Positions 38,189-44,801 of a DNA stretch of 64,000 nucleotides are shown piece after piece. How positions within the stretch are numbered: position 1 is the stretch's first letter; each line of letters begins with the position of its first letter. The DNA lies in contig NZ_JAOQNG010000010.1 of NCBI RefSeq assembly GCF_025961225.1, forward strand, positions 486,501 through 550,500. Direction: 5' to 3'. Source of the DNA: Azospirillum canadense. Lineage in GTDB: Bacteria > Pseudomonadota > Alphaproteobacteria > Azospirillales > Azospirillaceae. Made by a program: the position numbers and the translations under genes. A model generated the notes under the pieces. The model was given only the letters and a program-made list of their open reading frames with translations. It was not told the origin of the DNA and did no database searches.

Positions 38189-38871
38189 TCAGCGGCGGTC
38201 GGTGTCGTAGGCGAAGGCCAGCCGGTAGATGCCGGCGAACAGCGCCGAGAACATCAGGGCCAGGCACAGGTAGACGGCCGTCACGACGATGTAGATCTCG
38301 AAGCTGCGGAAGGTCTGCGACTGGATGTTGTTCGCAACCGAGGTCAGCTCGTCCGCCGAGATCGCCGACACCACGCTGGAGCTGAGCATCAGCAGGATGA
38401 ACTGGCTGGTCAGCGCCGGGTAGACGGTGCGCAGCGCCGGCTTGATGACGACGTAGCGGAAGACCTGCAACGGCTTCAGGCCCAGCGCGAGTCCGGCTTC
38501 GATCTGGCCTTTTTGGATCGATTCGATGCCGGCGCGGATGATCTCCGTCGCGTAGGCGCCGACGTTGACCACCATGGCGATCAGCGCGGCCAGATCCGGC
38601 GACAGCCGGATGCCGCGGCGGTCGGCAGCCCGAAGAAGATCAGGAAGATCTGCACCAGGAAGGGCGTGTTCCGGATCACCTCGATGTAGGCGTTGATCAG
38701 CCAGCGCACCGGCTTCGGCCCGGAGGTCTTGCCGAGCGCGCAGAGAATCGCCACCACGAGGCCGATGGCCATCGCGCCGAAGGACAGCTGGACGGTCAGC
38801 CATGCGCCTTCGAGCAGATAGTCCCACGACGCGAGGACCGCGTCGAAATCAAATTTGTAGTTCACGGGCAT
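38189..38871 (-). pseudogene. Polar amino acid-type ABC permease, frameshifted
   Basis: Two overlapping frames together encode one permease of about 227 residues. The first (from 38871, or from a GTG at 38865 with better ribosome-site spacing) runs to IRNTPFLVQIFLIFFGLP. The second frame resumes with IRLSPDLAALIAMVVNVGAY and continues through the EAA loop to TDRR. The break lies near 38612-38618 in GCCGCGGC. One added base there would restore a family-like reading (FGLPTAAGIRLSPD). It is either a real one-base deletion or a sequencing error in a GC-rich run. It would be the first gene of the operon. Confidence 0.85.
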
Positions 38872-38969
38872 CCCTCCACAACCACGCCGGGCTTCTTGCC
38901 CTTTCGGCGGATTGCCATCTCGGTTCGCGGGCTGAGTGCCCGTCTTTCCCAGCCGTTTGTTCAGACCCT

Positions 38970-38987
38970 ATTTGGATCGATCCAAAT
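38970..38987. promoter_or_regulatory. Perfect 18-bp palindrome, candidate LacI-family operator
   Basis: ATTTGGATCGATCCAAAT is fully self-complementary with a central CG, as in many LacI-family operators. It lies about 100 bases upstream of the first gene of the minus-strand transporter operon, which encodes a LacI regulator, and about 240 bases upstream of plus-strand moeA. The 352-base gap (38872-39223) shows nothing else I can name. Confidence 0.55.
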
Positions 38988-39223
38988 GCGCAAGACGGAA
39001 AACGCAGCGCTGCGAAAAATAATTTGTGTAACCACCATTCGTTCCGTCTCCGGAGGAAAATCGCGCAGATTTCCGGAGTGGCCGGGACGCCTGTTCGGCG
39101 CCGCATTTTGACGCTGGTCAAGGTGGCCCGGCGCGCTGGGCCGGCATATCCATCTTGAACAGCTCCCTTGAATCGACTGGGCGTCCGCGGTCATGCTGGC
39201 ACGCCCCAGGGAAAGGACATCGC

Positions 39224-40471
39224 ATGGACTGCTTCGCCGCTCCCGGCTCCGCTCCGCTGCCGTTGGACGAGGCGCTTGCCCGTGTCCAAGCCGCCTATGG
39301 CCCCGCGACGGAGCCGGAGAGCGTGCCGCTGCGCTCAGCGCTCGGCCGCATCCTGGCCGAATCGGTGACGGCGCCGGGCAACGTGCCGCCCATGGCGGTG
39401 TCGGCCATGGACGGCTGGGGCTTCCGTGCGGCGGACACCGCGGGCGAGGGGCCGGTGCGGCTCGCCGTGGTCGGGCGCGTGCCGGCAGGCGTGGTGTTCG
39501 GCGGCATGGTCGGGCCGGGCGAGGCGGTGCGCATCTTCACCGGCGCGCCGGTGCCAGCAGACGTCGACGCGGTCGCTATGCAGGAGGACTGCCGGGCCGA
39601 CGGAGACGCCGCGGTGCTGGTCCCGGCCAACGTGAAGCGCTGTGCCAACATCCGCGAGGCGGGGGAGGACATGGCGGCGGGCGCGGTGGTCCTGACCCCC
39701 GGCCGGCGCCTGCGCGCGCAGGAAATCGGGCTCGCCGCCGCGGTCGGACGGTCCCACCTGTCGGTGCGCAAGCGGCTGCGGGTCGTGCTGTTCTCGACCG
39801 GTGACGAACTGCGCGAGCCGGGCACGGCCAAGCCGGACGGCGCCATCTACGACGCCAACCGCTACACGCTGGCCGCCCAGCTCGACGCGCTTGGGGTGGA
39901 GGTGCGCGACCTTGGCATCCTGCCGGACAAGCGCGAGGCCACCCGCGCGGCGCTCGCCGCGGCGGCCGACACGGCGGACCTGCTGGTCACGTCCGGCGGC
40001 GTGTCGGTGGGGGAGGAGGACCACGTGAAGGCGGCGGTCGGCGCGCTGGGCGCCATCGACCTGTGGAAGCTGGCCATCAAGCCGGGCAAGCCGCTGGCGC
40101 TGGGCCGGATCGGCAACACGCCCTTCCTCGGCCTGCCGGGCAACCCGGTCTCGGCCATGGTGACTTTCATGCTGGTGGGCCGGCCGCTGGTGCTGCGCCT
40201 GTCCGGGGCGGAGAGCGCGCCGACTCCGCGTTGCCTTGTGGTCTCCAGCTTCGAGTTCCGCAAGAAGGCGGGCCGGCGGGAGTTCCTGCGCGCCCGGCTG
40301 GCGTTGGGCGCCGATGGCCGTCCGGTTGCCCACAAGTTCCCCAGCGACAGCTCCGGCGTGCTGACCTCCATGGTGGAGGCGGACGGCCTGGTCGACATGC
40401 CCGCGGACGCCACGGCGATCCGGCCGGGGGATATGGTGGAGTTTTTGCCGTTTACGGGATTGTTTGCGTAA
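39224..40471 (+). CDS. moeA: Molybdopterin molybdenumtransferase MoeA
   Basis: The 415-residue product has the MoeA domains in order: the N-terminal domains with MAVSAMDGWGFRAAD, the MoCF domain with FSTGDELREPG and TSGGVSVGEEDHVKAAVGAL, LGLPGNPVSAMVTFM, and a C-terminal domain IV. MoeA inserts molybdate into adenylylated molybdopterin. The ATG at 39224 is preceded by GGGAAAGGAC. A molybdenum-related DUF2478 protein is encoded nearby on the other strand, and a molybdoenzyme operon lies 8 kb downstream. A strong hairpin follows the stop codon. Confidence 0.95.
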   Translation: MDCFAAPGSAPLPLDEALARVQAAYGPATEPESVPLRSALGRILAESVTAPGNVPPMAVSAMDGWGFRAADTAGEGPVRLAVVGRVPAGVVFGGMVGPGEAVRIFTGAPVPADVDAVAMQEDCRADGDAAVLVPANVKRCANIREAGEDMAAGAVVLTPGRRLRAQEIGLAAAVGRSHLSVRKRLRVVLFSTGDELREPGTAKPDGAIYDANRYTLAAQLDALGVEVRDLGILPDKREATRAALAAAADTADLLVTSGGVSVGEEDHVKAAVGALGAIDLWKLAIKPGKPLALGRIGNTPFLGLPGNPVSAMVTFMLVGRPLVLRLSGAESAPTPRCLVVSSFEFRKKAGRREFLRARLALGADGRPVAHKFPSDSSGVLTSMVEADGLVDMPADATAIRPGDMVEFLPFTGLFA

Positions 40472-40479
40472 GCCTCTCT

Positions 40480-40502
40480 CCCTCTCCCCTCCGGGGAGAG
40501 GG
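40480..40502. terminator. Hairpin between convergent moeA and DUF1244 gene
   Basis: CCCTCTCCCC (40480-40489) pairs with GGGGAGAGGG (40493-40502) around a TCC loop. It fills most of the 42-base convergent gap. The plan is the same as the post-edd hairpin, so it probably stops transcription from both sides. Confidence 0.65.
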
Positions 40503-40513
40503 GACTGGGGGAT

Positions 40514-40840
40514 TTACTTCTTCGGCATGTGGCCGCTGATTTCGGCGTGCAGGGGCTTGGTGTCCTCGAACGTCTGCTGCTGTTCGGGGGTGGCTTCCTT
40601 CTGGTGCTTCGCCTTCCACTCCGAATAGGGCATGCCGTAGACGGCGACGCGCGCTTCCTCGTCGGTCAGGGGGACGTTGCGCTCCTTGGCCGCCGCCGCG
40701 TACCACTTCGACAGGCAGTTGCGGCAGAAGCCGGCGAGGTTCATCAGGTCGATGTTCTGTACGTCGGTGCGCTTGCGCAGGTGCTCGACCAGGCCGCGGA
40801 AGGCGGCGGCCTCCAACTCGATGCGGGTTTGTTCGTCCAT
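40514..40840 (-). CDS. DUF1244 domain protein
   Basis: The 108-residue product is a single DUF1244 domain. The conserved core is RTDVQNIDLMNLAGFCRNCL, then SKWYAAAAKERNV and VYGMPYSEWKAKHQ. The two cysteines in CRNC may bind a metal, but the function of the family is unknown. There is no signal peptide. It starts 22 bases after the stop codon of the DUF2478-DUF364 gene, so the two are probably co-transcribed. Confidence 0.88.
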   Translation of the reverse strand: MDEQTRIELEAAAFRGLVEHLRKRTDVQNIDLMNLAGFCRNCLSKWYAAAAKERNVPLTDEEARVAVYGMPYSEWKAKHQKEATPEQQQTFEDTKPLHAEISGHMPKK

Positions 40841-40862
40841 CTCTGGATCCTCCTGAATTTGC

Positions 40863-42113
40863 TTACGTGTTGTGCAGCGTGACGAATCGGCCGAAGCGGT
40901 GGAAGCCCTGCGAGGAGCCGCCGTCGAGGATGGCGCTGCGCACCGCCTCGCGATTCTCCACCACGAAGCCGGCCAGCGAATCGATGCCGTAGCGGAACAG
41001 CCGGCCGGTCAGCGGCGTGCCCGGCCCGACCAGAGCGACTCGCGCGCCGACGGCGGCCGACAGCAGGCGCGGCAGCGTGCGGTTGGCAAGCGAGGACGAG
41101 GTGATCGCCGCCCCCTCCGCCCCCGGCAACAGCCATTCGGCGGCGGCCTCCGGGTATTCGTCCGCGCCCGGCTTCATCTCGATCACCTGGGCGTTCGGCA
41201 GCCGCTTGGCGAGCTGCGGGAAGGCGCCGATCACCACCACGCGCCCGTCCATGCCCGTGAACAGGTCCAGCCCGTTCGCGGCATCGCCGGTCACGCCGGG
41301 GTGGTTGTAATGGGCGTTCAGGGCGGCGATGCCGACGGCGGTTTCCAGCGGGTCCCAGGATCGGGCGGCGGGCAGGGCGAGCGCCTTGAGCCCGACGCCG
41401 GCCCAGCGCTCCGGAGGGGGAAGGTCGGCGCCCACCAAGGAGGCGGACGGACGGGCGGCGAGGCCGACGGTGCGGTCGGTTTCCACCATGATCCACTTGG
41501 CGCCGATGGTCACGCGGCGGACCGGCGCGTCCTCCACCCCGTGCAGCAGGTCGTCGTAGAGCCGGTGCGTGCCCCACCAGCGCCACAGCGCGTCCTCGTC
41601 GGGGGAGAGCAGGGTGGTGAAGCCGCCGGTGAAGCCCTGCCATTCGTTCAGGTAGCGGCTGCCGACGCTGGTCAGGACCGGGATGCCTTCCGCGATGGCG
41701 GACAGCAGCTCGTCGGCGAGGCCCTTGCCGTGCGCCTCCAGCCCGGCGAACTTGTTGACGACCAGTAGGTCGGCGCGCTCATTGATGGCGCGGCGCAGCG
41801 CCTGGCTGGCGTCGGCCACGCCCGAGGGATCGACCCGGCAGGACTGCGACTCGCGCCCCAGGTTCTGCGAGATGTTGAAGGCCTTGCCGGTGGCGACGTC
41901 GACCAGCTCCATCCGGTCGGCGCAGTCGTCGAGCGCGCCGTAATTGCGCTGCACCACCCCGCCCACGCGGAAGCCGCGGCGCCGCAGTTCCGTGGCGAAG
42001 CGGTCGAGCAACTCGTCCACGGCGAGCGAACCGGGGCCGTGGATCACGGCGCCGGGGCGCAGGGGCGGCGGGACCGCGGGGCGCAGGCCCAGATTCGGCG
42101 GGGATGTCGCCAT
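40863..42113 (-). CDS. DUF2478-DUF364 fusion protein, probable molybdenum/metal-related
   Basis: The 416-residue product seems to join two families. The first half (about 25-165) resembles DUF2478, a nucleotide-binding family found near molybdate transport genes (FRVGGVVQRNYGALDDCADR, LLVVNKFAGLEAHGKGLADE). The second half (about 190-416) resembles DUF364, a putative metal-chelating Rossmann-like family (VGIAALNAHYNHPGV, LVGPGTPLTGRLFRYGIDSL). The ATG at 42113 follows GGAGG by eight bases; ATGs at 42128 and 42131 are alternatives. Divergent moeA and downstream tusA fit a role in molybdenum cofactor or molybdate handling. Confidence 0.7.
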   Translation of the reverse strand: MATSPPNLGLRPAVPPPLRPGAVIHGPGSLAVDELLDRFATELRRRGFRVGGVVQRNYGALDDCADRMELVDVATGKAFNISQNLGRESQSCRVDPSGVADASQALRRAINERADLLVVNKFAGLEAHGKGLADELLSAIAEGIPVLTSVGSRYLNEWQGFTGGFTTLLSPDEDALWRWWGTHRLYDDLLHGVEDAPVRRVTIGAKWIMVETDRTVGLAARPSASLVGADLPPPERWAGVGLKALALPAARSWDPLETAVGIAALNAHYNHPGVTGDAANGLDLFTGMDGRVVVIGAFPQLAKRLPNAQVIEMKPGADEYPEAAAEWLLPGAEGAAITSSSLANRTLPRLLSAAVGARVALVGPGTPLTGRLFRYGIDSLAGFVVENREAVRSAILDGGSSQGFHRFGRFVTLHNT

Positions 42114-42138
42114 GGATGCGGCCTCCATCATTGTGGAC

Positions 42139-42375
42139 CTACGCCCGGGAAACGCCGCGGCGTATGTGGTAGACAAACACCTCGCCGCGCGTCTCGTGGG
42201 CCAGCAGCAGGTTGTCGGTCGTGTTGCAGAAGTGCTTGAAGTCGATGATCGACGCCGGGTCGGTGGCGTAGACGATGATCTCCTCCCCCGCGGCCATCTT
42301 GTCCAGAAGGGCGCGGGTCCGCAGGATGGGAAGCGGGCAGTGCAGCCCCTTCACGTCGAGTTCCTTTGCCGCCAC
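42139..42375 (-). CDS. tusA: TusA-family sulfurtransferase
   Basis: The 78-residue product is a TusA/SirA fold with the active-site motif CPLPIL near residue 13 (GLHCPLPILRTRALLDKMAA), carrying the persulfide-forming cysteine. TusA passes sulfur to tRNA modification, molybdopterin synthesis or other acceptors. The start is a GTG preceded by GGGAG. It lies 25 bases upstream of the DUF2478-DUF364 gene on the same strand, which links it loosely to molybdenum cofactor metabolism. Confidence 0.88.
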   Translation of the reverse strand: MAAKELDVKGLHCPLPILRTRALLDKMAAGEEIIVYATDPASIIDFKHFCNTTDNLLLAHETRGEVFVYHIRRGVSRA

Positions 42376-42554
42376 GGCCGCTCCCTCTTTCCTTGATCGT
42401 TCGGTGGGATCGCCACCCGATTTCGACAGCAGGACTGTAGCGGGTTCGCGCCCGCGTCTCCACAGTTGCGGTGGTCCCGGCCCCGCACGGCACCTTTGCT
42501 GCCCGAAGGTGTTGAACAGGAACGACAGGAACGCAACGGGGCGGGAACAGATCC

Positions 42555-43619
42555 ATGGCGCAGGGGCACTTCGACAAGGTGGTCGTCATCACCGGGGCGT
42601 CCAGCGGCATCGGCCACGCGACGGCGGTGGCCTTTGCGCAGCGTGGTGCCGCGGTGGTTCTGGCGGCGCGGCGGCACGCCGCCCTGCACGAGGTGGCGGA
42701 GGAATGCATCGCGGCCGGCGGGCGGGCCATGGTCGTGCCGACCGATGTGCGCGACCAGGATCAGGTGAACCGCCTGGCCCAGCGCGCCATCGACGCCTTC
42801 GGCGGCATCGACGTCTGGGTGAACAACGCCGGCGTAATCGCCTTCGGCCAGTTCGAGGAGATGCCGCAGGACGTCTTCGAGGAAGTGATGCGCACCAACT
42901 TCTTCGGCACGGCCAACGGCTGCCGGGCGGTGCTGCCACATTTCCTGGACCGGGGCGAGGGGACGATCATCAACATGTCGTCCATGGCCTCGACCGTCGG
43001 ACAGCGCTACACGACCAGCTACGCCGCCAGCAAATTCGCCGTGCGCGGCTTCACCGAGACCCTGCGGCAGGAGCTGGTGGAGGAGCCGAACATCCACCTC
43101 TGCACCGTCATGCCGGGGCCGATCGACACGCCCCTATGGCAGCACGCCGCCAACTACACCGGCCGTGCCATCAAGGCAATGACCCCGCTCTACCCGCCGG
43201 AGCAGGTGGCCGACGCCATCGTGGCGATGGCCGAGAATCCGGCCAAGCGCGACGTCTTCGTTGGCAACGTCGGCCGCGTTGCCGCCTTCCAGAACGCCGT
43301 CGCCCCGGCGATGACGGAGCGGGTCATGGCCCACATGATCGACCGCAACATGTTCGAGAACCGCCCGGCCCGCGACACGACCGGCGCGGTGCTGAACCCG
43401 ATGCCGGAATACCACGAGGCCAGCGGCGGCTGGATGGAGCGTACGGGGTCGGGGCCGCGGGCGGCGTGGGCGCGGCGTTCCGGCGGGACCACGGCGGGCG
43501 AGCGGCGGTTCTGCTGGACGAACTTCGCGCTGTTCCTTCTGCCGATCGGGCTGATGAGCCAGCTTCCGACGGATGTGTGGGAGAAGGTCCGGCACGCGCG
43601 CGGTCAGCACGCGCATTGA
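42555..43619 (+). CDS. Short-chain dehydrogenase/reductase with C-terminal extension
   Basis: The 354-residue product is a classical SDR. The cofactor motif is ITGASSGIGHATA (about 10-22), then NNAG near 90, catalytic Ser in NMSSMAS, and YAASK. A further ~100 residues after the SDR core include a proline/arginine-rich stretch and a hydrophobic segment (FALFLLPIGLMSQL) near the end. Length is well above the usual 250. Similar long SDRs are common but without a fixed substrate. The gene stands alone, divergent from tusA. Confidence 0.88.
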   Translation: MAQGHFDKVVVITGASSGIGHATAVAFAQRGAAVVLAARRHAALHEVAEECIAAGGRAMVVPTDVRDQDQVNRLAQRAIDAFGGIDVWVNNAGVIAFGQFEEMPQDVFEEVMRTNFFGTANGCRAVLPHFLDRGEGTIINMSSMASTVGQRYTTSYAASKFAVRGFTETLRQELVEEPNIHLCTVMPGPIDTPLWQHAANYTGRAIKAMTPLYPPEQVADAIVAMAENPAKRDVFVGNVGRVAAFQNAVAPAMTERVMAHMIDRNMFENRPARDTTGAVLNPMPEYHEASGGWMERTGSGPRAAWARRSGGTTAGERRFCWTNFALFLLPIGLMSQLPTDVWEKVRHARGQHAH

Positions 43620-43631
43620 GGGAGGCGTTTA

Positions 43632-43738
43632 CCCCCACCCCAACCCTCCCCCGCTGGGCGGGGGAGGGGACTGCCGCTGGAGCGTTGCAAAGGTCCTGTC
43701 TCCCTCCCCCGCCCAGTGGGGGAGGGTTGGGGTGGGGG
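43632..43738. repeat. 107-bp palindromic intergenic element, copy B
   Basis: This copy has the same length and design as the one at 25826-25932: outer arms CCCCCACCCCAACCCTCCCC and GGGTTGGGGTGGGGG, inner GGGGGAG hairpins, and a centre starting GACTGCCGCTG and ending GTCCTGTCT. The outer and inner arms differ at a few sites and the centre at several. It lies between the convergent SDR gene and a small minus-strand gene. Confidence 0.85.
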
Positions 43739-43744
43739 TAGGAC

Positions 43745-43936
43745 TCACGCCCCCCCAATCCCCTCGGTAAACGTCTCGCCCGTCTTGGGGTCGATGTCCT
43801 CGCCGGTGCCGGGTGTGCCGGGGGCGGCTTCGTCGCGCTTGCCGACCGGCTTTTCGCGGTCGGGGTCGTAACTGCGCGGCGGGTGGGTGCCGCCGTCGGC
43901 CGGTTTCGGCGTGCTGTCCTGCATCTTGTCGCTCAT
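43745..43936 (-). CDS. Small hydrophilic protein (63 aa), unknown function
   Basis: The product is highly charged and rich in Pro, Gly, Asp and Lys: MSDKMQDSTPKPADGGTHPP, then repeated DPD/DPK motifs and ETFTEGIGGA. It looks intrinsically disordered, like many alphaproteobacterial stress-related small proteins. The ATG is preceded by GGAGGTGGCGC, a strong ribosome site, which supports expression. No domain is recognised. The gene ends next to the palindromic element. Confidence 0.65.
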   Translation of the reverse strand: MSDKMQDSTPKPADGGTHPPRSYDPDREKPVGKRDEAAPGTPGTGEDIDPKTGETFTEGIGGA

Positions 43937-44006
43937 GCGCCACCTCCGAGGTGAAATCTTGCCGTGTGAAGGGGCAACAGGCGGCGCGCGGCAAACTCTC
44001 GCGTTT

Positions 44007-44702
44007 TTAGGCTCGTTGCGGGCGAATGCCCTCCGCCTCCCGCCATTCCTTCAGGAGCGTTTGGCGGCGGCGCGGGTAGCGGTCTTCCGTCGGGGTGATG
44101 GCCAGGATGCGGTCGGTGCGGAAGTGGCGGATCGCTTGACGCATCTCGCACCAGGCGACGACCACGCGCACCTTGTCGAAGAAGCCGAGCGCAAAGGGCC
44201 AGATGGTGCGCCGGCTCTCCGATGAGGCCCCATCGCGGTAGGCGATGGCGAGCTTGCGCTCCGTCCGGATCGCCTGCCGGATGGTGGTAAGGTCCGCGTC
44301 GCCGGCCGCGATGGGCTCCCCCGGCCCGACGAGCAGGGCGGAGCCGTCCAGGTCGTCGCGCAGGTCGGCGGGCAGCACCGCCGCGATCTTGGCGAGCGCG
44401 TTGCGCGCCGCCGAGCCCAGGCGGTGGTCGCCGCGTTCCGCCACCCAGCGGGAGCCCAGCACCAGCGCCTCGATCTCCTCCTCCGAGAACATCAGCGGGG
44501 GCAGCAGGAAGCCGGGGCGCAGGATGTAGCCGACGCCCGGTTCCCCGTCGATGCGCGCTCCCTGGGCCTGGAGGGTCGCGATGTCGCGGTAGAGAGTGCG
44601 GAGGCTGACATCCAGCTCCTCCGCAAGCGAACGGCCGCTCACCGGCCGGCGGTGGCGGCGCAGGATCTGGATCAGGTCGAGAAGGCGTTCGGCGCGCGAC
44701 AA
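44007..44702 (-). CDS. HTH and WYL-domain regulator (YafY type)
   Basis: The 231-residue product has an N-terminal winged HTH (about 1-60, SRAERLLDLIQILRRHRRPV then GRSLAEELDVSLRTLYRD) and a WYL domain (about 135-210, AIAYRDGASSESRRTIWPFA). WYL domains sense small ligands or nucleic acids. The start is a TTG; no ATG upstream fits, and the family N-terminus MSRAERLL matches. It lies between the small hydrophilic gene and the RTX gene, all on the minus strand; any regulatory link to them is a guess. Confidence 0.88.
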   Translation of the reverse strand: MSRAERLLDLIQILRRHRRPVSGRSLAEELDVSLRTLYRDIATLQAQGARIDGEPGVGYILRPGFLLPPLMFSEEEIEALVLGSRWVAERGDHRLGSAARNALAKIAAVLPADLRDDLDGSALLVGPGEPIAAGDADLTTIRQAIRTERKLAIAYRDGASSESRRTIWPFALGFFDKVRVVVAWCEMRQAIRHFRTDRILAITPTEDRYPRRRQTLLKEWREAEGIRPQRA

Positions 44703-44801
44703 GGGAGCAGGCTTCGATCCGGGTGGGCCGGCGCAGTGTATCGCGCCGGCCCCATCGGAAAAAGCATTACCCCTTGCGCGTTGGTCCTTGCGCGTTGGCC
44801 C

